Positions 51,651-59,146 of a stretch of 64,000 nt of DNA are shown piece by piece. Position numbers and translations under genes: made by a program. The notes under the pieces are model-generated. The model made no database searches. It saw only the letters and a program-made list of their open reading frames with translations, and had not been told where the DNA came from. The stretch's first letter is position 1; each line of letters starts with the position of its first letter. The DNA is from Nitrospirota bacterium (lineage in GTDB: Bacteria; Nitrospirota; Nitrospiria; Nitrospirales; Nitrospiraceae), in contig NSIK01000010.1 of NCBI GenBank assembly GCA_002737345.1, forward strand, positions 91,052 through 155,051. Direction: 5' to 3'.

Positions 51651-52400
51651 ATGGATCTCTTCTCAAGGCTGATCAGTCCCCTGGCCCTCTCGCTTACGCT
51701 CTTCACCCTCCTGCTCCTGGGACAGCCATCCATTTCCTCCGCCGAAGACACCGAGCAAAATGACCTGGTCGAAAAATCGCGAATGACATTGAATGCCTTC
51801 CTGGCAGACTCGAATATGAGTTGGCTTCGCGACCATATGCCGAACGCGAAGGGAATCTTTATTGTGCCGCAACTGCTCAAGGCCGCATTTTTTGTCGGGG
51901 GCGAAGGGGGCAGCGGCGTATTTCTGGTGAAGGACAGCAATACTGGCGAATGGAGCGATCCGGCCTTCTACTCCATGGGAGCCGGCAGTTTCGGATTTCA
52001 ATTCGGTGCGCAGGCTTCAGAGGTGGTTCTGCTGGTGATGTCGCAACGGGGTGTCGAGTCCCTCCTGACCAGCACATTCAAGCTGGGCGGCGACGTCGCA
52101 GTCGCCATCGGTCCAATCGGCGCCGGGATCGAGGGGTCCACCGCCATGAATTTGAGTGCGGACTTGCTCACCTTCGCTAGGGCGAAAGGGTTATTTGGCG
52201 GGATCTCGCTGGAAGGCGCCGTCATCGCCACGAGGGACGAGTGGAATCAGGACTACTATGGCAAAGGGGTTAGGCCGACCGACATTCTCGTAAAACGGAC
52301 TGTGAAGAATCCTCGGGCAGCAGGCTTAAAATCCTCATTGGCTCGGGCAGCGGAAGGAAAATCCGCAACCGGTCAAGCCACACCCCCTGTTCCCGAATAG
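51651..52400 (+). CDS. SYLF-domain (Ysc84/DUF500) protein, exported
   Basis: A 249-residue protein with a signal peptide (hydrophobic about 8-25, cleavage near SSA-E). The SYLF lipid-binding domain follows: AKGIFIVPQLLKAAFFVGG, GEWSDPAFYSMGAGSFGFQ and GIEGSTAMNLSADLLTFAR are typical. Bacterial members are periplasmic and their role is unclear. Pro-rich tail. Stands alone, divergent from ettA. Confidence 0.88.
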   Translation: MDLFSRLISPLALSLTLFTLLLLGQPSISSAEDTEQNDLVEKSRMTLNAFLADSNMSWLRDHMPNAKGIFIVPQLLKAAFFVGGEGGSGVFLVKDSNTGEWSDPAFYSMGAGSFGFQFGAQASEVVLLVMSQRGVESLLTSTFKLGGDVAVAIGPIGAGIEGSTAMNLSADLLTFARAKGLFGGISLEGAVIATRDEWNQDYYGKGVRPTDILVKRTVKNPRAAGLKSSLARAAEGKSATGQATPPVPE

Positions 52401-52420
52401 GGATCGGCGGGGCATACCGA

Positions 52421-52588
52421 TCAGATTCCCATCTCCTGGGACAGCCGGACTTCCGACTCGTCGTCGATTTCCTCGAGGCAACTAAAACAATGAAAGGGAA
52501 ATCGGTCGATGGGGATGGCACAGACTTCGCCGATGGACGAATCGTCGATCGCCGGTCCGCCGCACTCTTTGTGAATTAACACCAGCAT
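52421..52588 (-). CDS. Small zinc-ribbon-like protein (55 residues)
   Basis: ATG at 52588 with GGAG before it, 10 bases after the stop of the alpha/beta hydrolase gene. Carries HKECGG near the start and HCFSC at about 34-38, spacing that suggests a small zinc or iron-sulfur site, and an acidic C terminus. No family recognised. Last gene of the SelO operon. Confidence 0.65.
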   Translation of the reverse strand: MLVLIHKECGGPAIDDSSIGEVCAIPIDRFPFHCFSCLEEIDDESEVRLSQEMGI

Positions 52589-52597
52589 GTCACGCTC

Positions 52598-53359
52598 CTA
52601 CCTATCCGTTGAACCTACTGTGAGATGCCGAAATAGTTCCAGATGTTCAGGACGGCTCAGCCGATGGTCGCCCGGAACCACATGGAGCTGAATCGGAAAA
52701 GAGAGGGCGAGGGATCGCACTTGCTCGACGAACTGGCTGCTGCCCCGCGGTAGGATCACTGTGTCTTGCTGCCCGTGGAGGATGGCCGTATTGACCGGCC
52801 GCAGCCGAGCAAAACTCGTGTTCCAATAGGCCTCGCTCTCCTCGACCCACTTCCAGGCAATGGGAAAATCTCGATGGGCCAGCTCATCGTCCCACGGCAT
52901 CCAGCCGGTCTTGTGCCAGGCCTGCTGCCGTTCCGGCTCAATCGATTGCGCCCGTACCCCCATCATATTGAACGCGGGCGCGACAAGGATAAGCTTCTCG
53001 ACCAGAGAATATTCCTGCGCCATGAGCCAGGCGATCCAGCCGCCGAGCGAATTGCCGACGATGGTCACTGGGGGGCCATCGTTGATGAACTCAAACACGG
53101 TTCGCGCATCCGCAATCCAGTCGGACAGGGTGTAGTCGGTGAAGCGGCCGCCTGAATCTCCACAGCCCCGCACATCGTAACAGCAGAAGCCCCAACCCTT
53201 CTCCTCACACCATTGCGCGAGCGCTGTGCTCTTATTGCCCCAGCGCTTCGAGAGAAAACCAGTGATGAAGAGGATCTGTCGATCCTGGCCGATCGAGCGA
53301 TCGCCGCGAATCAATGTACCATCGGCTGCCGCAAGTTCAAACGGCTGCAATTCGCTCAT
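52598..53359 (-). CDS. Alpha/beta hydrolase (esterase-like)
   Basis: A 253-residue serine hydrolase. Nucleophile S104 in GNSLGG, oxyanion-hole HGF-like region near ITGF at 32-35, Asp near HGQQDT and His in PGDHRLS. The size and GNSLGG nucleophile elbow suggest a small-molecule esterase or acyl-transferase; substrate unknown. ATGA overlap with the phospholipase/carboxylesterase gene. Confidence 0.85.
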   Translation of the reverse strand: MSELQPFELAAADGTLIRGDRSIGQDRQILFITGFLSKRWGNKSTALAQWCEEKGWGFCCYDVRGCGDSGGRFTDYTLSDWIADARTVFEFINDGPPVTIVGNSLGGWIAWLMAQEYSLVEKLILVAPAFNMMGVRAQSIEPERQQAWHKTGWMPWDDELAHRDFPIAWKWVEESEAYWNTSFARLRPVNTAILHGQQDTVILPRGSSQFVEQVRSLALSFPIQLHVVPGDHRLSRPEHLELFRHLTVGSTDR

Positions 53360-54093
53360 ACCTGCGTAACCAATTTAGTAATGAAGAGCCCCAGACGTTG
53401 CAGCACCGCTCGTGGAATTTCATGGCCCCCACGAAAACTGTGCCACTCAACCGACAGTCCCGCGTGGACCAACTGGTCTCGCAACCCTTCGGCCCCCACA
53501 TAAGGCAGGACCTCATCTTGCGTCCCATGGCTTTGAAAGACCGGCAACCCTTTGCGTTTCGGGAAGAGCGGAGCCCATTCCTGTTTGGCCAGGAGCGTGC
53601 CAGACAGTTGGACCAATCCCGCATAGGGCTGCATCGTTCTGAGCATCACATCGCAAGACAGCATCGCGCCCTGTGAAAATCCTCCGAGGATCGTCTTGCG
53701 CGGGTCCGCGTTGAATACCCGCTCGATTTCTTTCAGGAAGGCCAGCAAGGTCTCCCGCGCAGGCGCGAGGCCTTTGGGAATGTCCTGCGAGAGATCTCGC
53801 GGCCTGCCCGCTGCTTGATCCGCCGCAATGCGGGCCATGTCGAGGATCCACCAGGCCCGCGCATTGCCCGGTCCGAAACTCAACGAGAGCGGGCCTTCGG
53901 GAAACACAAACCTGGTGCCGGCCGGCACGTTCAAAGCGTCAGCTAGCGACACCAGATCGTCCCCCGGCGCGCCGAACCCATGCAGAAGGACAACGAGAGG
54001 ACCGCGACCGCCACCCTTGCCGTCTGTGCCGCCCGTGGCCCGTATTCGAAGACCGCCTACTTGTTCTTCTCGCATAAGCATTACGACGAGCAA
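53356..54093 (-). CDS. Phospholipase/carboxylesterase-family hydrolase
   Basis: A 245-residue alpha/beta hydrolase of the acyl-protein-thioesterase/carboxylesterase type. LLHGFG near 36-41 (oxyanion hole), nucleophile S140 in GFSQGA, Asp in GTQDEVLP and His in GGHEIP are all present. An N-terminal extra 8 residues precede a second Met. Overlaps selO by 13 bases. Several serine hydrolases in one operon suggest metabolism of an acyl or ester compound. Confidence 0.87.
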   Translation of the reverse strand: MLVVMLMREEQVGGLRIRATGGTDGKGGGRGPLVVLLHGFGAPGDDLVSLADALNVPAGTRFVFPEGPLSLSFGPGNARAWWILDMARIAADQAAGRPRDLSQDIPKGLAPARETLLAFLKEIERVFNADPRKTILGGFSQGAMLSCDVMLRTMQPYAGLVQLSGTLLAKQEWAPLFPKRKGLPVFQSHGTQDEVLPYVGAEGLRDQLVHAGLSVEWHSFRGGHEIPRAVLQRLGLFITKLVTQV

Positions 54094-55559
54094 CTGACCG
54101 AGAGATGTTTGCCCCAGTTGGGAGGAGCGGCCGCATAGGTGTCCATGCCCGGTTGCTCGCTGTAGGGATCGCGCAGCAGGGTGAGCAGCCGGTCGATTTC
54201 CGAAAAGTCTTTCTGCTGTGCCTTCTCGATGGCGGTCTGCGCCAGATAATTGCGAAGCACATACTTGGGATTGACGCGGTTCATGCGGACCCTACGCTCC
54301 TCATCCCGGCTTCCCTCTTCGCGCAGCCTGGCCTCGTATCGAACGGCCCATTGGTCGAAGGCGCCACGGTCCACAAAGAAATCGCGAAGCGGCTGACTTT
54401 GAGATGCGGCTCCGGTGTGAAAGGCACTCAAGGTCCGAAAGAAAATAGTATAATCCACATGGTGCTGGTGCATGAGGGCCAGGAGGTCCTGGATCAGCGA
54501 CGCGTCCTCTTCCTTCGTCTCGGTCAGCCCGCACTTGGCCCTCATCAGTTCCATATATCGGCCTTCGCACATAGGCGTGTAGCGATCGAGCGCCGCTTTC
54601 AACTCGTCCTTCTCGGTTAACGGGAGCAGGGCCTGAGCCAGACAACTGAGGTTCCAGAGACCGATATAGGGCTGTTGATTGAAAGCATAGCGGCCGCTGT
54701 GGTCCGAGTGGTTGCAGATGAAGCCCGGGTCGTAGTCGTCCATGAAGCCGAAGGGACCATAGTCGAGCGTAAGGCCGAGAATCGACATATTGTCGGTGTT
54801 CATCACTCCATGGGACCAGCCGACCGCCTGCCATTGCCCGATAAGCTTCGCTGTCCGCTCCATCACCTCGGAAAAGAACCGCGCATACTTATCCGTCACA
54901 TCGACCAGATGAGGATAGTGCTGCGCGATCACGTAATCGGCCAATACTTTGAGCTGGTCATGTTGTTTTCGATAATAGAAAATTTCGAACGAACCGAACC
55001 GCACATGCGAGGGCGCCATCCGAACTACGATCGCGCCGGTCTCGACCTGTTCACGATACACCTGATGGTCGCTTCCGACGATGCAGAGCGCCCGCGTCGT
55101 CGGAATCCCCAGGCCCTGCATCGCTTCGCTGCAAAGATATTCCCTAATGGTCGACCGCAACACCGCGCGGCCATCGCCCTCCCGCGAAAAAGGCGTGAGA
55201 CCGGCGCCTTTGAGTTGCAGGTCCCATTTCTCGCCCCGTTCGTTCCGCACTTCTCCCAAAAGGATCGCACGGCCATCGCCAAGCTGCGGCACATAAACTC
55301 CGAACTGATGACCTGAGTACAGCATGGCCAGCGGCTCCATCCCCGGCGCAAGCATGCTGCCGCCGAACACGCCGGCAAATTCCGGACGCGCCGCCTGCGC
55401 CGGGTCAAGGTCAATCAATGTGGCCGCTGCCGGATTGAAACTGATGAGATAGGGAGGCGATGAGAACGGCGTGGGTTGCAGTTTGGAGTAAAAAGTCTCG
55501 GGCAAGCGGGCATAGGTGTTGTCGAAGGACAACTCTTCAAGCTGACATAAAGATCGCAT
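54081..55559 (-). CDS. selO: SelO/YdiU pseudokinase (protein AMPylase)
   Basis: A 492-residue protein of the UPF0061/SelO family, which transfers AMP to proteins in response to redox stress in other bacteria. Typical segments are visible: SGHQFGVYVPQLGDGRA, REYLCSEAMQGLGIPTTRAL, HGVMNTDNMSILGLTLDYGPFGFMD (the active-site DxxN-like and DFG-like elements) and the C-terminal YAAAPPNWGKHL. The mammalian selenocysteine is naturally absent. First gene of an operon with two hydrolases and a small zinc protein. Confidence 0.93.
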   Translation of the reverse strand: MRSLCQLEELSFDNTYARLPETFYSKLQPTPFSSPPYLISFNPAAATLIDLDPAQAARPEFAGVFGGSMLAPGMEPLAMLYSGHQFGVYVPQLGDGRAILLGEVRNERGEKWDLQLKGAGLTPFSREGDGRAVLRSTIREYLCSEAMQGLGIPTTRALCIVGSDHQVYREQVETGAIVVRMAPSHVRFGSFEIFYYRKQHDQLKVLADYVIAQHYPHLVDVTDKYARFFSEVMERTAKLIGQWQAVGWSHGVMNTDNMSILGLTLDYGPFGFMDDYDPGFICNHSDHSGRYAFNQQPYIGLWNLSCLAQALLPLTEKDELKAALDRYTPMCEGRYMELMRAKCGLTETKEEDASLIQDLLALMHQHHVDYTIFFRTLSAFHTGAASQSQPLRDFFVDRGAFDQWAVRYEARLREEGSRDEERRVRMNRVNPKYVLRNYLAQTAIEKAQQKDFSEIDRLLTLLRDPYSEQPGMDTYAAAPPNWGKHLSVSCSS

Positions 55560-55637
55560 ACCTTCTTATTTAGCATGGCATGAACAAAAATCGCTATCGT
55601 CAGCTCAACGAATGGATTCCGCAAACCGGCACAGTGG

Positions 55638-55850
55638 TTATTTCACAGGTGTGGCCAGGAAGACGAGCGCGTCCCTGAGACAAACAAGGCAATGATAGGC
55701 GCTAATTCCCGGCAGAGTCTCCGCCGTCACTTTCAGCTGTTTTCCCAAGTAAATTGGGCAAAAGGCCCATAAGAATGGCCCCGATGTTCCTGTGCCGCTA
55801 GACCGAAAGATTCTTTGCGTTTGCCTCCGGAATCCTGCTACATCTTCCAT
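55638..55850 (-). CDS. Possible zinc-ribbon-like small protein
   Basis: A 70-residue frame reading FCPIYLGKQLKV then ISAYHCLVCLRDAL. The CP..HCxxC spacing hints at a damaged zinc ribbon. No ribosome site. Low confidence. Confidence 0.3.
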   Translation of the reverse strand: MEDVAGFRRQTQRIFRSSGTGTSGPFLWAFCPIYLGKQLKVTAETLPGISAYHCLVCLRDALVFLATPVK

Positions 55851-55988
55851 GGAAGACAGTGCCGCTGGCTTGATTTCCTAGAGAGATTCAGCGGAACCGT
55901 AACGGGGAAATCACAGAGGTGTAAGCCCAACTCCACGGTGAGGCACGTACGGTCGTCGGCTTCCCATTCGGTTGGCTGATAGCAATAC

Positions 55989-56035
55989 AAGCCAGTGCGG
56001 TGCGCTCTGACGAGACGGGCCCGCTGGCTTTTTTT
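55989..56035 (+). terminator. Intrinsic terminator with no visible gene upstream
   Basis: AAGCCAG (from 55989) pairs with CTGGCTT (56024-56030), extended to 9 pairs with one wobble, and is followed by seven T. On the plus strand there is no gene to end within 430 bases; the only candidate is a short RNA or a leader of the genes at 56148. Confidence 0.65.
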
Positions 56036-56058
56036 ATTCCGTAGACCTGGCGATATCG

Positions 56059-56160
56059 ATGAGCGATCAGGAAGACATCGCGAACTCCGTCATCACCGAG
56101 GCTCTGCGCATGGGGCCGTTCCTGTTTCGCAGCGCGAGGGGTACGACATGTCGTTCGTAA
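56059..56160 (+). CDS. Possible 33-residue leader peptide
   Basis: MSDQEDIANSVITEAL and on to a TAA at 56158-56160, overlapping the start of the NuoL-like gene by 13 bases. No good ribosome site. Its position between the terminator and the operon would suit a coupling leader. Speculative. Confidence 0.3.
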   Translation: MSDQEDIANSVITEALRMGPFLFRSARGTTCRS

Positions 56161-57848
56161 TGCTCGTGCCGCTGCTTCCGCTGTTTGCGGCGCTTCTCGT
56201 CCTGGGGGGTGACGAACCCTCGCGGCAGGAACGGGCCAAGATGGCGGCCTATCCCATCGGTGGAGCCTTTCTCGGCGCCATCGCCACACTCTGGTGGGTG
56301 TCCACACAAGGGCCCATCACGCTCCGGTTCTACGATCCCGCGTCCCCAGCCACGCTGGCCATCCCCATCGGGTTCTATATCGACCGCTTGAGCGCCGTCA
56401 TGATGGTGCTGATCTCCGGCGTCGGAACGATCATCTACACCTACTCGATCAGCTACATGTACCAGGACCCTCACGATCGGCGCTATCTGGCCCTCATCGG
56501 CTTCACGACCTCGGTGTTGCTCTGCATGGTGTCCAGCGCCAACTTGATGATGTTGTTTCTCTTCTGGCAGGTCCTGAGCTACATGCTCTATCTCCTGGCC
56601 CACAACCATGCCCATGCGGCAACGCTGGACGGCGCCTTCAAAATCTTTACCGTGTTACGGATCGGCGATGTCGCGTTTCTCTCAGGCACCGTGCTGGCCT
56701 ATCAGTTATATGGGACGCTTGAATTTGAAACCCTCTTCGCCAGGGCCGTTGACCAGCCAGGCATGCTGTCGCCCTGGCCTGGCGTCGAAATCAGCGGACC
56801 GACCGCCGTCACGCTCTTATTGTTCATCGGCGGCATGAGCAAGTCCGCGCAGTTTCCGCTGCATTTCTGGGTGCCCCGGTCGCTCTATGCTCCGACGCCG
56901 GTGAGTGCGTTGCTCCACGCCGGCATCATCAATGCGGGCGGCTTCCTGATCAACCGCCTGGCACCGCTCTACGGTCTCAGCTCGACCACGCTGCATGTGG
57001 CGCTCGTGGTCGGCACGCTCACCGCGATCCTAGGGGCCACCATGATGCTGGCGCAGAACGACATCAAGAAGACGCTGGGATTTTCGACGATCGGCCAGAT
57101 GGGCTACATGATTATGGAATGTGGCCTGGGCGCTTTTTCGCTGGCCGTCTTTCACCTGATCGCGCACAGCCTCTTCAAAGCGACCGTATTCTTGAATTGC
57201 GGAAACGTCATCCACAAGGCCCGCCAGGAACCGGAAGTCCCTCATGCGGATCCTCGCGAGGAAGCCAAGGATTTTTCGTCCCTGACCTGGTCGACGGGGT
57301 TCATCACCACGCTGTTGATCCCGCTTCTAATTCTCCTCGTGACGCACGGGATCCTCCACATTCCCCTGCTGGAGTCTCAGGGGACCATGATCTTTCTCTT
57401 CTTTATCTGGATCACCTCGTCCCAGGCCATCTTAACGCTCACACGGCTACGCGCCATCGCCTCCTGGAAAGTTTCCTCCGCGATGTTGCTAACCCTGCTC
57501 TTCGTCGTCTTCGTCTATCTATTCGCCGTCGAGTCCTTCACCGCCTTCCTCTATCCGAATCCGGACGAGGTCGCATCGTACTTCCAGGCCGCGGACCTGC
57601 CGAACGGGCTCTTCGACAGCATGGTCATCATGGCCACGATTCTGACGGTGCTCAGTTGGGGCTATCTATATATGCGAGCCCATGGCCGGACAATGAGGAT
57701 ACCGAGATGGGTCGAGAGACTACACATTCGCCTGTATGTCATCGTCATGAACCGGCTGTATGTGGATGAGCTCTACCAGACGCTGGGGAAAGCGGTTATG
57801 CGCCTCGTCCACCGCATCGACAAGCGCAATGCGAGGTGGTCGGAATGA
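56148..57848 (+). CDS. dabB: NuoL-like membrane subunit of a DAB-type carbon transporter
   Basis: A 566-residue polytopic protein of the NADH-dehydrogenase ND5/NuoL family. ATG at 56148; the frame is open to 55995 but that part is gene-free leader. About 14 hydrophobic segments. Conserved antiporter features are GGMSKSAQFPLHFWVP (channel Lys) and PTPVSALLHAG, and DIKKTLGFSTIGQMGYM. The TM5 glutamate that is conserved in NuoL is glutamine here (Q141 in FWQVL). Together with the DUF2309 protein it forms a DAB-type bicarbonate/CO2 pump that is driven by ion flux (family knowledge). ATGA overlap with the next gene. Confidence 0.88.
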   Translation: MSFVMLVPLLPLFAALLVLGGDEPSRQERAKMAAYPIGGAFLGAIATLWWVSTQGPITLRFYDPASPATLAIPIGFYIDRLSAVMMVLISGVGTIIYTYSISYMYQDPHDRRYLALIGFTTSVLLCMVSSANLMMLFLFWQVLSYMLYLLAHNHAHAATLDGAFKIFTVLRIGDVAFLSGTVLAYQLYGTLEFETLFARAVDQPGMLSPWPGVEISGPTAVTLLLFIGGMSKSAQFPLHFWVPRSLYAPTPVSALLHAGIINAGGFLINRLAPLYGLSSTTLHVALVVGTLTAILGATMMLAQNDIKKTLGFSTIGQMGYMIMECGLGAFSLAVFHLIAHSLFKATVFLNCGNVIHKARQEPEVPHADPREEAKDFSSLTWSTGFITTLLIPLLILLVTHGILHIPLLESQGTMIFLFFIWITSSQAILTLTRLRAIASWKVSSAMLLTLLFVVFVYLFAVESFTAFLYPNPDEVASYFQAADLPNGLFDSMVIMATILTVLSWGYLYMRAHGRTMRIPRWVERLHIRLYVIVMNRLYVDELYQTLGKAVMRLVHRIDKRNARWSE

Positions 57849-59146
57849 TCAACCCGATGCTCACTCCCTGGTTCGTCGCCGCAGTTCCCTTGCTGGGCGC
57901 GCTGTTGGGCCTCTCGATCTGGTCTCAGCCGGAAAAATTAAAGACCTGGTCCGTCACCGTGACTCTGGGGAGTCTGCTCGCCGTCCTCCTCAGCTTCTTC
58001 ACGCTGACGGGGTCCACCGAGGGACTCCTCTTCGTCCTGCTTCTTCCGCTGGCCGCCTCTGTCTCGCTCCTGGGACAGCCAGTGCACCGGGACCATCGTC
58101 TGACATGGGTCGTGACCCTTGTGTTTTTGGGAATGGGCTTGGGCATTCTCACGCTTCCGTCCCCTATCGGCTCGATCGCGCTCGCGCTGCTCCTGGGCTT
58201 TATCACGTTCCTCCTCTATTGGCATCACGATCCCTTCTGGGGCCCCTCCTGGTTGGGCATCGGGACTTACGGGCTGGGAACGCTCTGCGCGGGAATCGCA
58301 GCGATGACCGGCTCGGCCATTGCCTCGCTGCTGGCCTGCATGATCCTGCTGCCCCTGGTCCCCTTCCATCATGGCTACGTGGCGGCACTCACACGATTGC
58401 CCGGCAGCCTCCCCTCGTTCACCGTGTTATTGCTCCCTGCGATCGGGCTGCACAAGCTTGCCGCGCTGATCCCTCCCGTATCGGAGCTTGAAACCTTGCC
58501 GGTGATCGTCCTGGCTTTGTCGGGCGCCCTCTATGCAGCGATCAAGGCGCTGGCGCAATCGCGCGTGCGGCTCCTCCTCACCTATGGCAGCCTATCGTTC
58601 TTCTCCCTCCTCTGGTGGTGCGTGGCCGCCTCGCGGACTGTCACCCCGCAGGCCGCGGTCTTCCTGGGCAGCCTAGCCCTTGTGACTGCAGGACTCCTCC
58701 TTGCCTGGCAGGTGATCCGGACACGCTACGGCGACGATGTGGATCCGCGAGCCATCAGCGGATTGGCAGCGCAGATGCCGCAATTCGCCGTGCTGATTTC
58801 CGTCCTGGCCTTGGCCGCGATGGGGCTGCCTCCTTTTGGGGTCTTCGTCGGTTTCATGGGGTTACTCTTCGCCTCCCCACTGACCCTCTCGATAGCCCCC
58901 TTTGTTGTCGCCATCACATGGCTCGCGGCATCCTGGTACATCCTCGATCTGGTGCAAGGGCTGCTCTTCGGCCGCAAACGCCCGGATCTCCGCTATGAGG
59001 ATGTGCGTCAGTCCGAGTTCGCCTCCCTCTTGATCGTCGTGATGATCATGTTCGCCTTGGGTCTCGCGCCAACCAATCTGTTCGAAGGAACGCCGCGATC
59101 AACCGACACCGGGGCCATCATGGAGTCAGTCTCATGGAACCGCTAA
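57845..59146 (+). CDS. Second, degenerate NuoM/NuoN-like membrane subunit
   Basis: A 433-residue protein of about 11 hydrophobic segments. It resembles the NuoM/N-type antiporter subunits (LLPLVPFHHGYVAAL, then the weak RLLLTYGSLSF counterpart of DIKRLLAYSS), but the channel lysine before PLVPFH is replaced by a hydrophobic residue and the N-terminal part is truncated. The last 40 residues (LFGRKRPDLRYEDVRQSEFAS) are shared with short antiporter tails. The two-gene dab operons I know do not have this third membrane subunit. Overlaps the DUF2309 gene by 13 bases. Confidence 0.75.
   Translation: MINPMLTPWFVAAVPLLGALLGLSIWSQPEKLKTWSVTVTLGSLLAVLLSFFTLTGSTEGLLFVLLLPLAASVSLLGQPVHRDHRLTWVVTLVFLGMGLGILTLPSPIGSIALALLLGFITFLLYWHHDPFWGPSWLGIGTYGLGTLCAGIAAMTGSAIASLLACMILLPLVPFHHGYVAALTRLPGSLPSFTVLLLPAIGLHKLAALIPPVSELETLPVIVLALSGALYAAIKALAQSRVRLLLTYGSLSFFSLLWWCVAASRTVTPQAAVFLGSLALVTAGLLLAWQVIRTRYGDDVDPRAISGLAAQMPQFAVLISVLALAAMGLPPFGVFVGFMGLLFASPLTLSIAPFVVAITWLAASWYILDLVQGLLFGRKRPDLRYEDVRQSEFASLLIVVMIMFALGLAPTNLFEGTPRSTDTGAIMESVSWNR

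Larger units (their letters stand above)
55560..56147. other. Gene-free region upstream of the carbon-uptake operon
   Basis: About 590 bases with no supported gene on the plus strand. A 70-residue minus-strand frame (55638-55850) has CP and HCLVC pairs but a doubtful start. A strong terminator at 55989-56035 and a 33-codon frame at 56059-56160 lie here. The order of the leader, terminator and next start suggests an attenuator or a small RNA. Confidence 0.45.

Noticed and set aside
55888..56040. Possible group II intron domain V
   Set aside because: Only CACGTACGGT resembles the conserved strand; the complementary strand, the AGC triad and a reverse transcriptase gene are missing.
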